Below, in pieces: positions 51,952 through 62,006 of a stretch of 64,000 bases of DNA. The DNA is from Actinomycetes bacterium. Lineage in GTDB: Bacteria > Actinomycetota > Acidimicrobiia > Acidimicrobiales > Acidimicrobiaceae. The first letter of the stretch is position 1, and the number at the start of each line of letters is the position of its first letter. The position numbers and the translations under genes are program-made. The notes under the pieces are model-generated. The model was not told where the DNA came from, made no database searches, and saw only the letters and a list, made by a program, of their open reading frames with translations. The stretch spans positions 331,218 through 395,217 of the forward strand of contig JAJZFV010000002.1 in assembly GCA_021805205.1 (NCBI GenBank). The letters are read 5' to 3'.

Positions 51952-52845
51952 GTGAAGAAGATCTATTCGGGTAAAGTCAGGGACGTCTATGAGCTTAGTG
52001 ATGGCAACACTCTGCTCATGGTTGCCTCGGATCGAGTCTCGGCATTTGATGTAATCATGAATGAGACAGTGATGAACAAAGGGGTGATATTGAACGCCCT
52101 GAGTTCCTTTTTCATGGATCAAACTCGCAGTATCGTTCCCAACCATTTGGTTTCGTCAAAACCATCGAAGAGGCAAGTCGGGGATGACTTCTCGGAGGAG
52201 ATGATTGGGCGATCTTCGATAGTTAGACGCTGCGAGATGGTGCAAGTTGAGGCGATAGTGAGGGGATACCTAGCGGGAAGTGCCTACAAGGAGTATCAAC
52301 GAGCAGGTACCATACACGACATGGCTGCCCCTGCCAATCTAAGGCTCGCGGAAAAGCTTCCTACGCCTATCTTTACACCTTCGGTAAAGAACAACGTTGG
52401 ACACGACGAAAATGTCTCAATTGAACGCGCCAGCGACCTCTACGGCAAGGTGCTCGTTAAAGAGATAGAGCGACTTTCGCTTGCTCTATTTGCCTTAGGT
52501 TCAGAGATTGCGCGCGAAGCGGGACTTATTCTCGCAGATACCAAGTTCGAGTTTGGACTTATCGAGGGTGAGCTTGCGCTGGCCGATGAAGTATTTACGC
52601 CAGACTCATCGAGATATTGGGATGGTGCTACCCATAGGGCCGGAGTGGAGCCAGTGCAATTCGATAAGCAGCCACTTCGTGATTATCTTGAGGGCTCTGG
52701 CTGGGATAAGGTGCCACCGCCTCCACAGATACCAGTTGAGGTATTAGTTAGCCTATCTGATAGGTACAAGAGTGCATATTCGCGTATCACAGGCTCGACC
52801 ATCGAGCGATGGATCGAAGAGTGCGGCGATGCATATATCAGTTGA
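51952..52845 (+). CDS. purC: Phosphoribosylaminoimidazole-succinocarboxamide synthase
   Basis: YSGKVRDVYELSDGNTLLMVASDRVSAFDVIM...EAIVRGYLAGSAYKEY...ADTKFEFG. Confidence 0.97.
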   Translation: MKKIYSGKVRDVYELSDGNTLLMVASDRVSAFDVIMNETVMNKGVILNALSSFFMDQTRSIVPNHLVSSKPSKRQVGDDFSEEMIGRSSIVRRCEMVQVEAIVRGYLAGSAYKEYQRAGTIHDMAAPANLRLAEKLPTPIFTPSVKNNVGHDENVSIERASDLYGKVLVKEIERLSLALFALGSEIAREAGLILADTKFEFGLIEGELALADEVFTPDSSRYWDGATHRAGVEPVQFDKQPLRDYLEGSGWDKVPPPPQIPVEVLVSLSDRYKSAYSRITGSTIERWIEECGDAYIS

Positions 52846-52978
52846 GAGCCATCGGGCATCGCTGAAGAAGAGGCCTTTAGACGCGTGGCTTATGATCAAT
52901 TTTTAGGCTGCCCTAATCAAAATTGGGAATAAAATGGGTTGTTGTCGCCTCATGGTCGCAAATGCGCGACATGGAAGT

Positions 52979-53260
52979 ATGAATCGGAGTATTTCGAAAT
53001 TGAAGTACGAAGCAGTAGTTGAGGTTCTCTTGAAAGAGGGAGTCTCTGACCCAGAAGGTGTCGCAATTCTTGACGCAGTTGTCTCCTTGGGATATGGATC
53101 TGTATCTAAGGTAGCTTCCGGTAAGTTTTTTCGATTGATGTTGCACGCCGAAGATGAGCACTCTGCGGCAGACGTCGTGACTGAAATTGCAGAGAGACTT
53201 CTCTCCAATCCAGTGTTGGAGGACTTCCGTGTACGAGACCTAGTCTCGACTAATTCATGA
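52979..53260 (+). CDS. purS: Phosphoribosylformylglycinamidine synthase subunit PurS
   Basis: YEAVVEVLLKEGVSDPEGVAILDAVVSLGYGSVSKVASGKFFRLML; start uncertain (ATG 52979 or TTG near 53000). Confidence 0.9.
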   Translation: MNRSISKLKYEAVVEVLLKEGVSDPEGVAILDAVVSLGYGSVSKVASGKFFRLMLHAEDEHSAADVVTEIAERLLSNPVLEDFRVRDLVSTNS

Positions 53261-53922
53261 GCGGTAAAGTTGCTGTCATAGTTTTTCCAGGTACCAACTG
53301 CGAGCATGATGTGATGCGTGCTTTAGATCTGGTTGGTCTAAATGGCGAGCTTGTTTGGCACGGTCAAGGTAATTTGGATGGTTTCGACGCTATTGTAATC
53401 CCTGGGGGATTCGCTCACGGTGATTATCTTCGCCCAGGTGCAATCGCGAGGTTCTCCAATGTTATGGCTGCGATCGTTAGCCGTGCTAGTAACGGTACTC
53501 CAACCCTTGGGATTTGTAACGGATTTCAAGTTCTAACCGAGGCCGGGCTACTTCCTGGAGCTCTACAAAAGAACAGTGGGTTGAAGTTTATCTGCGAGAC
53601 TGAAAAGCTTGAAGTAGTCGCAGGATCCGCAATTACTTCTCCAGAAATTGCCTTTAGTCAAGTGATCGAATTACCTATCAACCACTTTGAAGGTAACTAC
53701 ACCATCTCTCATGATGGATATGAAGAACTTGTTGAAAATAATCAAGTTGTACTTCGATACGTGGACAATCCCAATGGATCGATCGGATCGATTGCTGGAA
53801 TCTCAAACTTAACTGGGAACGTTGTCGGTATGATGCCGCACCCAGAGCGTGCAACGGATCTCTTGCTAGGATCGACCGACGGGCTGCTGATCTTTGAGTC
53901 TCTGAAGCTAAGGATCTCTTAG
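53257..53922 (+). CDS. purQ: Phosphoribosylformylglycinamidine synthase subunit PurQ
   Basis: VIVFPGTNCEHDVMRAL...IPGGFAHGDYLRPGAIARF...LGICNGFQVLTEAGLLPGAL...MMPHPER. Confidence 0.96.
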   Translation: MSGKVAVIVFPGTNCEHDVMRALDLVGLNGELVWHGQGNLDGFDAIVIPGGFAHGDYLRPGAIARFSNVMAAIVSRASNGTPTLGICNGFQVLTEAGLLPGALQKNSGLKFICETEKLEVVAGSAITSPEIAFSQVIELPINHFEGNYTISHDGYEELVENNQVVLRYVDNPNGSIGSIAGISNLTGNVVGMMPHPERATDLLLGSTDGLLIFESLKLRIS

Positions 53923-53928
53923 GAAGAA

Positions 53929-53984
53929 AATATTAAAAAGCCCTTGGATGCTTCCACGATAGCGTCCAAGGGCTTTTTAATATT
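53929..53984. terminator. Bidirectional terminator after purQ
   Basis: AATATTAAAAAGCCCTTGGA...TCCAAGGGCTTTTTAATATT, 20-bp perfect stem. Confidence 0.9.
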
Positions 53985-54000
53985 TGTGATATGAGTTTGG

Positions 54001-54432
54001 CTAGGCGCCTTGTCGCTTCTTCCTTACTGCAACTTTAGGTACCTCTATGCCGGCTTTTTCCAGAACTTCATTTGGAATTCCTAGAGCATGCCATGCGTCA
54101 TAAGAGATGCCCTTACGCTCTGAGTACTCTTTAGCAGCAGCGACAAAGCGAGTTTCGAGCTCTCCAATGTCAACCTTATTCTTGAGGTTGACCAATTCGG
54201 TTTCAAGGTCAATTCGCTTTTGAATGAGGTGTAGACGATCAAGTGGATCTGCGTCAATCAATTGAGATTCGACCAGCGCCAATTGCTTTTCTACCGTCTC
54301 TCGCGTCCTTTTACGACCGCGTCTCGGCTTATTTCTCTCAAGTGCCTCTAGATAATCTTTTATAACTTTAGATTGAGCACGAGCTGAGGCATCTCGTAGA
54401 TCTAAATCAATTCCTGAATCTGTCACAGTCAT
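54001..54432 (-). CDS. Small conserved-looking protein: basic linker, helical region and C-terminal helical motif
   Basis: 143 aa; NKPRRGRKRTRETVEKQL, heptad-like helical stretch, YSERKGISYDAWHALGIPNEVLEKAGI; own terminator at its 3-prime end. Confidence 0.7.
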   Translation of the reverse strand: MTVTDSGIDLDLRDASARAQSKVIKDYLEALERNKPRRGRKRTRETVEKQLALVESQLIDADPLDRLHLIQKRIDLETELVNLKNKVDIGELETRFVAAAKEYSERKGISYDAWHALGIPNEVLEKAGIEVPKVAVRKKRQGA

Positions 54433-55405
54433 AATGTTAGTCCCTACAATCCCTTTCTGTAAATGCTAATTGAAAATATCTGAATTATTTTATTTTATTA
54501 TTTTTTATAATTTGCCTAGCATCTAAATTTGTACGTCTGAAATCTTTGGATTTGCTGAGATGTGACATACATCGCATCTCTTGAAAGCTATTGTTGGGCC
54601 GATGTTCCCTTTGCATCTAATTAAGCATGCATGAAATCTCAATGCTCTGGAGCTATCTAGAGATAGAAGAATGATCAGAGACTTCATGGGAAGAAGGTCG
54701 ACTAATTAACCAACTTTCGAAATACATAAATCTTGAGAGTATCGAGACAATGTATAGATCTATCAAATGTGGGACCTAGTTTGATATGGGATTATAGAGA
54801 TGGAGAAGATACTCGTCGGTAATATATTGATGATTTTTCAGAATTGTCTCTTACAAGTCGATCGTGTATTGCGAGAGCATTATCGGAATTTATGTTGCGA
54901 TTCTTTAGTGACTCAAGCAACTTCTGCTTCTACCTATCGAGCCGTGCCCTCGATGACTATTTCAAGAAGCTCAATAGCTAATAGATTCTTTGAATTGCGA
55001 ATTTCGTTTAGACATCTTCTCGCCTGGACTACTTCCTCAACCCTGCACTCTGTTCAAAAGTTGATCAAGATCTGGATAAAACTTATCTCGAAATGAGCAT
55101 GAGGATAAATTAAGTGGCTTCTCATATTGCTATAACCAACTTTGTGGTTACTCGGATCGATAACACAAGTGTCTATCCGGGGCTTCTCAAAGGTTATGTT
55201 GAGCTAATTTTGAAGAATTTCACAGAAATAGCAAGGTTTATCCAGCGTTTTTTCATAAAACTCTCGTATCGGGGGTCGTTGAAAGTGGTTTTAGCTGCGC
55301 AGGTTGGTGTGGTTGATCTGCGCGTCTCGTTCTTTAATGGACCGGGGGTACCTAAAAATCACTTTCCTACTTTAACTAGCTGTGCTAGCTCTTAAACTCA
55401 TCACC

Positions 55406-57550
55406 ATGAATGATGCGGTACACATTGCTTTAGGTCTAACGGACGATGAATTTGATTCGATCAAGTCAATACTCGGACGTGATCCGAACTATGTCGAGTT
55501 GGCGATGTATTCGGTCATGTGGTCGGAGCACTGCTCATATAAATCGTCTCGTCTTCACCTGAGAAGACTTCCTTCCAAGGGTGAGAAGGTAATCCTTGGC
55601 CCGGGAGAAAATGCCGGAGTAATTGATGGTGGGGATGGAATCGCCGTAGCCATTCGTATGGAGTCGCACAATCACCCTTCAGCTATCGAACCATACCAGG
55701 GAGCAGCGACCGGAGTTGGTGGAATCTTACGCGACATATTTACGATGGGGGCTCGCCCAATAGCGCTGCTCGATTCACTGCGGATTGGCGATCAAGCCGA
55801 TCCTCGTAATAAGTACATCTTCAACGGAGTTGTCTCGGGTATCTCAGGGTATGGAAATGCGGTCGGTGTACCGACGGTTGGTGGAGAGATCGTCTTTGAT
55901 GAGACCTATAATGCGAACCCCTTGGTAAACGTAGCTGCCGTTGGTATCTTGAAGCGTGAGAACCTTGTCCTAGCGCGGGCAGATGGTGTGGGAAATCGTG
56001 CGATCTTGCTTGGAGCCTCAACAGGCAGAGACGGTATCGGAGGCGTATCAGTATTGGCTTCAGCCGGTTTTGGTGGCGAAGTTGAACAGACCAAGAGACC
56101 AAGTGTTCAAGTTGGCGATCCATATGAAGAAAAGCGCCTTATTGAAGCTTGCCTTGAACTTTTGGAAAAGAAGCTCGTGGTTGGAATTCAGGACCTTGGT
56201 GGCGCTGGCCTGACTTGTGCTACCTGTGAGACTGCGGCCAAAGCCGGACTTGGAATGGATGTCTTCGTCGACGACGTCCCTCGCCGCGAGCCGAATATGG
56301 AGCCGTTCGAGGTAATGACGAGCGAATCTCAGGAGCGAATGCTTGCCATCGTCTCAAATGAGAATGTCGATGAGGTTTTGGCTATTGCTACCAAGTGGGA
56401 GGTCGGCGCAGCCGTCATTGGAGTGGTCACCGAACCAGTTGAGAGTGCCAACGGGGAGAAGGTAGGAGTTCTACGGATCATCTCTAAGGGCGAAGTTGTA
56501 GGAGAGATGCCAGCTGGGACGCTGGCCGATGGTGCTCCAATCTACGATCGCCCAATTGCAGAGCCAACTTCCATAGCAATGTACCGTAGTGTCGACGTTG
56601 ACAATCTTGACCTTTCGATCGACGTCGCGAGCGACGTCGAGGCTATGGTCTTCGATCCAAGTGTGATTTACCGACAATACGACCATCAGTTATTTCTAAA
56701 TACTATTGTCGGACCTGGAAGCGGAGCAACGCTGCTTCGCTTGGCCTCTCCGGAGGTAGGAGTTACAGGTAGGGCAATTGCCCTTTCAAGCGATGGAAAC
56801 TCTCGCTGGTGCGAGATCGACCCCTATGTTGGTTCACAGTGGATCGTCGCGGAGTCGGCTTTGAATCTGGCACTAGTGGGAGCTCGACCAACAGCCATGG
56901 TTGACTGTCTCAACTTCGGAAATCCTGAACACCCCTCGGTTATGTGGCAGCTTTCTAAGTCGATCGATGGCATAGCCAAGGCCTCACTCGAGCTTGAAAT
57001 ACCCGTTGTTGGCGGAAATGTGTCGCTATATAACGAGGCAAATGGTCGCAACATCGAGCCGACTCCGGTTCTGACTACCATTGGCATTCGTGAGTCGATC
57101 CACGAAATTCCACCAACAAATCGTCCCAAAGTTGGAGACAGTATCTATCTGGTAAATGGAGGCGGAGCATCTTTCCTCGGAGGATCGAGGTTGGTGTGGT
57201 CGGTCAAAGGGGTCAAGGCCGGCAAACTTGTCGAAGTGGACTTTAAGATACATCGGCTCTTGATCGACACGGTCATAAGTGCTATCGGAGCCCCAGGGGC
57301 AATGGGGATCAGCGCGATAACCGATATTAGTGATGGAGGTTTAGCCCTGGCTCTGCGTGACTTGGTAGGGGGCAGTGGCTATGGATTCGATGTCTCGGCA
57401 GCGATTTCGGGATCTTACTACTTCACTGAATTGCCATCTCGAATAATCTTTTCTGCGCCAAGCGACAGTGAGGCAGTCAAATTCATTCGAGAGGCTGGTC
57501 TCTCAGTCGAAAAGATTGGTGTTGTGACAGCTTCGGGCTTCTCTTACTAG
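55406..57550 (+). CDS. purL: Phosphoribosylformylglycinamidine synthase subunit PurL
   Basis: [56 protein letters not shown]...[46 protein letters not shown]. Confidence 0.97.
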   Translation: MNDAVHIALGLTDDEFDSIKSILGRDPNYVELAMYSVMWSEHCSYKSSRLHLRRLPSKGEKVILGPGENAGVIDGGDGIAVAIRMESHNHPSAIEPYQGAATGVGGILRDIFTMGARPIALLDSLRIGDQADPRNKYIFNGVVSGISGYGNAVGVPTVGGEIVFDETYNANPLVNVAAVGILKRENLVLARADGVGNRAILLGASTGRDGIGGVSVLASAGFGGEVEQTKRPSVQVGDPYEEKRLIEACLELLEKKLVVGIQDLGGAGLTCATCETAAKAGLGMDVFVDDVPRREPNMEPFEVMTSESQERMLAIVSNENVDEVLAIATKWEVGAAVIGVVTEPVESANGEKVGVLRIISKGEVVGEMPAGTLADGAPIYDRPIAEPTSIAMYRSVDVDNLDLSIDVASDVEAMVFDPSVIYRQYDHQLFLNTIVGPGSGATLLRLASPEVGVTGRAIALSSDGNSRWCEIDPYVGSQWIVAESALNLALVGARPTAMVDCLNFGNPEHPSVMWQLSKSIDGIAKASLELEIPVVGGNVSLYNEANGRNIEPTPVLTTIGIRESIHEIPPTNRPKVGDSIYLVNGGGASFLGGSRLVWSVKGVKAGKLVEVDFKIHRLLIDTVISAIGAPGAMGISAITDISDGGLALALRDLVGGSGYGFDVSAAISGSYYFTELPSRIIFSAPSDSEAVKFIREAGLSVEKIGVVTASGFSY

Positions 57551-57695
57551 GCGAGAAGGTTCTGGTTTTTTGAGATCATGGTCTTGATAACGACTTTTCT
57601 CAAAGGATCTTTACTTTAGATAGTGGATGGGATTGAAGTACATCCCATCCACTACGGTTTAGAGCAGCTATTTGGTTTGCAGTCATTATCTACGA

Positions 57696-58538
57696 CTACA
57701 GCGTTGCACGGAACTCTTTGAGGCGATCTACTACATTGTCGGCAACGTTTAAGTCTCCGCGTCCGGTGGCTACATTGAGGTCTGGTTTGTAGCTTCCGTG
57801 AAAGTCGCTGCCGCCAGTTGCTATCAAATTGTAGATCTTGGCCGTCTCCTCTAGAAAACTCCTAGTCTCGATTGAGTAGCGGCCATATTGGGCCTCGACT
57901 CCGGCGAGTCCAATCTTTGCCCAACCCTTGATTACTTTGCGTAGTTGGGTAGGGTCTTTATCGACCGTAAGTGGGTGAGCGAGGACGGGTATCGCTTTTG
58001 ACGCGAGGGCGAGTTCGATCATCTCTTCTGGGGAGAATGTCTTTTTGTCGACGTAGTACCTTTGACCTTTTTCGAGGTAGCGGTCAAATGCCTCTTGAAT
58101 CGTTGAAACGACTCCCTTGCGAAGAAGAAGTGCTGCAAAGTGCGGCTTTCCTATGCCGGTAGCTCCACCCTCGGCTACTAGCTCCTCCATAGTGATATCG
58201 AGGCCATCTCGCTGCATCAGCTCGAGAATCTGCTGATTGCGTCCAGCGCGCGAGTCTTGTAACTCGTTCAATGCATGGACGAGGGCCTCCGAATCGGGTG
58301 ATGTGAAATAGATCAGCATGTGCATGGTCCCAGTTTTGTACTGGCAGGATACTTCAACCCCGGGAATTACTTCAACCCCAACACGACCTCCAGTAGCAAT
58401 AGCCTCGTCGAGGCCGGCAAGTGTATCGTGATCGGTGAGGGCAATTGCTGTGGCGCCAACCTCTGCTGCTAGTTCGACGACCCTCGTTGGGGACTCAGAT
58501 CCGTCTGAGATTCTCGAATGTGTGTGAAGGTCTATCAT
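57696..58538 (-). CDS. PHP domain phosphoesterase
   Basis: MIDLHTHSRISDGSESP...ALTDHDTLAGLDEA...GGSDFHGSYKP. Confidence 0.94.
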   Translation of the reverse strand: MIDLHTHSRISDGSESPTRVVELAAEVGATAIALTDHDTLAGLDEAIATGGRVGVEVIPGVEVSCQYKTGTMHMLIYFTSPDSEALVHALNELQDSRAGRNQQILELMQRDGLDITMEELVAEGGATGIGKPHFAALLLRKGVVSTIQEAFDRYLEKGQRYYVDKKTFSPEEMIELALASKAIPVLAHPLTVDKDPTQLRKVIKGWAKIGLAGVEAQYGRYSIETRSFLEETAKIYNLIATGGSDFHGSYKPDLNVATGRGDLNVADNVVDRLKEFRATL

Positions 58539-58743
58539 CGTTCAGTGCCTCGGGCAAGTATCCTTAACAGTTGGTAAAAGTTGTTTAGTCGTAAATTTGG
58601 GTTAGTTAATTCTAAGGTTGTCGATTCTGACTCGTCCCGTGAAATTGTGAAATATTTTCATGGGCGATCTTTGCCTTGCCATGGCTAATCTAAATTGGAC
58701 TTAGCAGTGGGTTGGACCTCCAACCTGTAAGCGGGAGATCTCA

Positions 58744-60216
58744 ATGCACCATACTTCAAGTGAAGGTGAGTTGAACGACTCAACTGCGGACTCTCCTGAA
58801 GAGGCATGCGGTGTATTCGGAATACGTGTGGAGCCGAATACAAGGTCGGTTTCGCACGCAACCTACGACGGTTTATATGCCCTCCAACATCGAGGACAAG
58901 AGTCAGCTGGTATGGCGGTTTCAGACGGAACCAGCATAACTGTGATGAAAAATATGGGGTTGGTATCGAACGTATTTGACGATCGCATGCTACACTCGCT
59001 TCCCGGAAATTTGGCAATAGGCCACACTCGATATTCGACAACAGGATCGTCGACGTGGGGGAATGCTCAGCCGGTATTTAGAGCAGTTGGAGATTCGGGG
59101 ATAGCTCTTGGTCATAACGGAAACCTAACCAATACTGTAGAGCTCTCTAACGAACTTGGTATCGACCCAATGGATTTAGGTTCGGATTCAGATCTTGTAG
59201 CTCACTATTTAGCAATCGAGATTGCAAAGGATTTGGGTGGGCGCCCAGGAACCGTGAGAGAGTCCTTCAAGAGCCATCCTGAAGCTGTACTTAGTGCTTT
59301 GAACGACGTGCTCCCCAAGTTAGAGGGGGCCTTCTCTTTGGTCATTATGGATCATGACCGGCTCATAGGCGTAAGAGACCCTCACGGATTTAGACCCCTT
59401 TGCATAGGGAGACTCGAGACCGGATGGGTGATCGCCTCTGAGAGCCCTGCTCTAGACGTAGTTGGAGCTACCTTCGTTCGAGAAGTCGAACCCGGCGAGA
59501 TGATAATCATCGATGAACTAGGAGTTAGGTCGTTTAGGCCCTTCCCCGAGGAGTCGATCGATCCCAAGTTGTGTATCTTCGAATTCGTCTACTTCGCCCG
59601 CCCCGACTCGCGACTGTTAGGTCAAGAGGTTTACACTACCCGTCGCCACATGGGTGAGTATCTTGCTAAAGCGCTCCCGGTGGAGGCAGATATGGTCATC
59701 GGCGTCCCTGATTCGGGTGTGCCAGCTGCAGTTGGTTACGCCGCAGCTAGTGGAATCCCTTACGGACAGGGATTGGTTAAGAATCGCTACATTGGCAGAA
59801 CTTTCATCTCACCCGATCCCGCTTCACGTGTCGATGCTGTGCGGCGTAAGTTGAATGTTTTGCGAGATAACATCGAGGGAAAGCGCCTTGTGGTAGTAGA
59901 CGACTCAATTGTACGCGGAACTACAACTAAGTCGATGGTCAGACTTCTTCGTGACGCTGGAGCTACCGAGGTCCACCTTCGAATCTCTTCCCCGCCATAT
60001 CGATGGTCATGCTTTTATGGAATTGACACCCCAAGTCGCCCCGACCTTTTAGCCGCCAATCGTGACTTGGATGAGATTAGGCGCTTTCTCGGTGTTGATT
60101 CGATCGCCTATCTAGACCTAGGGGATCTAAAGGCCGCCATCGGCTACGAAGATGGATTCTGCGATGCGTGTCTAACTGGCAATTATCCAGTTGCGGTTCC
60201 CGTTACCCTGCTTTAA
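58744..60216 (+). CDS. purF: Amidophosphoribosyltransferase
   Basis: EEACGVFGIRV...YALQHRGQESAGMAVSDG...LVVVDDSIVRGTTTKSMVRLLRDAGATEVHLRISSPP. Confidence 0.97.
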   Translation: MHHTSSEGELNDSTADSPEEACGVFGIRVEPNTRSVSHATYDGLYALQHRGQESAGMAVSDGTSITVMKNMGLVSNVFDDRMLHSLPGNLAIGHTRYSTTGSSTWGNAQPVFRAVGDSGIALGHNGNLTNTVELSNELGIDPMDLGSDSDLVAHYLAIEIAKDLGGRPGTVRESFKSHPEAVLSALNDVLPKLEGAFSLVIMDHDRLIGVRDPHGFRPLCIGRLETGWVIASESPALDVVGATFVREVEPGEMIIIDELGVRSFRPFPEESIDPKLCIFEFVYFARPDSRLLGQEVYTTRRHMGEYLAKALPVEADMVIGVPDSGVPAAVGYAAASGIPYGQGLVKNRYIGRTFISPDPASRVDAVRRKLNVLRDNIEGKRLVVVDDSIVRGTTTKSMVRLLRDAGATEVHLRISSPPYRWSCFYGIDTPSRPDLLAANRDLDEIRRFLGVDSIAYLDLGDLKAAIGYEDGFCDACLTGNYPVAVPVTLL

Positions 60217-60299
60217 CTACTTCTAGTGGCATGACTTTGTTGGTATCTGCTAACAGACGAAAAGGCCACCTACGTCCTTAGATTGTCGAGAGAGAATAA

Positions 60300-61388
60300 T
60301 TGGATAATCAATCAGCAACTTCCAAGAAGAGCGCCTACGAAGAGGCTGGGGTCTCGATCGATGCCGGTGAGAGAGCAGTCGATGCCATAAAGAAGGTAGT
60401 AGCCTCGACCAAGATCGACGGCGTGGTCGGTGGAATCGGCGGCTTTGGCGGACTCTTCGACCTCTCTTACTCTGCCGCCAAAGGTACAGTTTTGGTCTCT
60501 TCGACCGACGGGGTCGGCACCAAGGCCTACTTAGCTTCTTCAATGAAAAGGTACGATACCATAGGTATTGATTTAGTTGCTATGTGCGTCGATGACATCA
60601 CCGTACTCGGAGCAAAGCCGCTTTTCATGCTCGACTACCTTTCGATTGGCCGGTTGGAGCCTGTTATTTCGACCCAGATCATTACAGGCATAGCCAATGG
60701 ATGCAAAGAGGTGGGTGCCGCTCTTTTAGGTGGAGAGATGGCAGAGCACCCTGGTTCGATGCCCGATGGCCACTTTGACTTGGCGGGATTTGTAGTTGGG
60801 ATCGTCGATGCCAATGAAATTTGGGGTGCCCATAGAGTAAAGCTGGGTGACTCCTTGATCGGAATTGGCTCGCCCAATCTCCGCTCTAATGGCCTCTCGC
60901 TGGCTCGCAAGATCGTATTTGGCACTTCCGAGATGCACGAACTTGATGCCGCTTCGCAAGATAAGTTTCAAGAGATTGCAAAGGGTCGCTTTGGTACTTC
61001 GACGATCGGTGAGACCATGCTCGAACCGAGTATCCTCTACTATCCGGCGATTTCGAAGTTGGTTGAAGCTGGGGTAACGATACATGCAGCAGCCCACATA
61101 ACTGGTGGAGGGATACCTGGAAATCTAAATCGGGTGCTGCCCCCCAACCTCTCCGCCGCGGTCGATACATCATCTTGGACGGTGCCACCGATCTTTGGGT
61201 ATCTCCAAGAACTCGGAGGGGTAGAAAAAGGCGAGATGTTTCGAGTCTTTAATATGGGTATTGGGATGGTAGTTGTGGTCGATCCAAGTGAAAAGCTCGC
61301 TGTCATCGACAAACTAAAGTACTCAGGTCATAAGGCGTACGATATTGGATCGATCGTCAAGGGCGATGGAGGGGTTAAGTTAGCGTAA
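60300..61388 (+). CDS. purM: Phosphoribosylformylglycinamidine cyclo-ligase
   Basis: YEEAGVSIDAGERAVDAIK...GIGGFGGLFDLS...LVSSTDGVGTKAYLA...HITGGGIPGNLNRVLP. Confidence 0.97.
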   Translation: MDNQSATSKKSAYEEAGVSIDAGERAVDAIKKVVASTKIDGVVGGIGGFGGLFDLSYSAAKGTVLVSSTDGVGTKAYLASSMKRYDTIGIDLVAMCVDDITVLGAKPLFMLDYLSIGRLEPVISTQIITGIANGCKEVGAALLGGEMAEHPGSMPDGHFDLAGFVVGIVDANEIWGAHRVKLGDSLIGIGSPNLRSNGLSLARKIVFGTSEMHELDAASQDKFQEIAKGRFGTSTIGETMLEPSILYYPAISKLVEAGVTIHAAAHITGGGIPGNLNRVLPPNLSAAVDTSSWTVPPIFGYLQELGGVEKGEMFRVFNMGIGMVVVVDPSEKLAVIDKLKYSGHKAYDIGSIVKGDGGVKLA

Positions 61389-62002
61389 TGGCATCTATGC
61401 ACGATGGAGATTTTCCTGATTCTTATGTCGAAGTGGCCAGCCTCGACGAATCGACATTGAAAGAACTCTTGATCAAACACCTCGATCGCTATTCTCTTCG
61501 ACGAGGCGACTTCACCTTGAAGTCGGGGCGTAAGAGTTCATGGTTCATCGACTCTAAAGCAACTGCATGTCATCCTCAAGGGATGTTGCTGGTTGGTGAG
61601 CTTCTCACTAGGAGACTTCCAGTAGATGTGGAAGGTATCGGCGGACTTACGATGGGGGCAGATCCGGTGGCATTCTCGGCCGGAGCTATCTCCACCGTTG
61701 CGGGCCGTCCCCTATTTACATTTTCAGTTCGAAAGAGTGTGAAAGACCATGGCGGCGGCGGGCGTATTGCCGGACTTCTACCAGTCGAGTCGAGAGTATG
61801 TATCTGCGAAGACACCGTTACGCGGGGAACCTCTATCTTTGAGGCTGTAGATGTGGCTGAGGCCTCTGGGGCAAAGGTGTCGTTTGTGACTGCGATCGTC
61901 GACAGGGGAGGAACTGTCGGCGCGATGTGCCAGGCTCGCGATATTGAATACTCTCCGCTCGTAACTGCCCTCGAACTCGGCTTCGAATACGAAGGAAGCT
62001 AG
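61388..62002 (+). CDS. pyrE: Orotate phosphoribosyltransferase
   Basis: RYSLRRGDFTLKSGRKSSWFIDSKA...GIGGLTMGADPVAFS...VCICEDTVTRGTSIFEAVDVAEASGA; overlaps purM stop. Confidence 0.92.
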   Translation: MASMHDGDFPDSYVEVASLDESTLKELLIKHLDRYSLRRGDFTLKSGRKSSWFIDSKATACHPQGMLLVGELLTRRLPVDVEGIGGLTMGADPVAFSAGAISTVAGRPLFTFSVRKSVKDHGGGGRIAGLLPVESRVCICEDTVTRGTSIFEAVDVAEASGAKVSFVTAIVDRGGTVGAMCQARDIEYSPLVTALELGFEYEGS

Positions 62003-62006
62003 ATCC

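Noticed and set aside
54800-55395. Two plus-strand ORFs (98 and 93 aa) upstream of purL
   Set aside because: Low-complexity, AT-rich, no recognisable domain or convincing start; treated as part of the non-coding gap.
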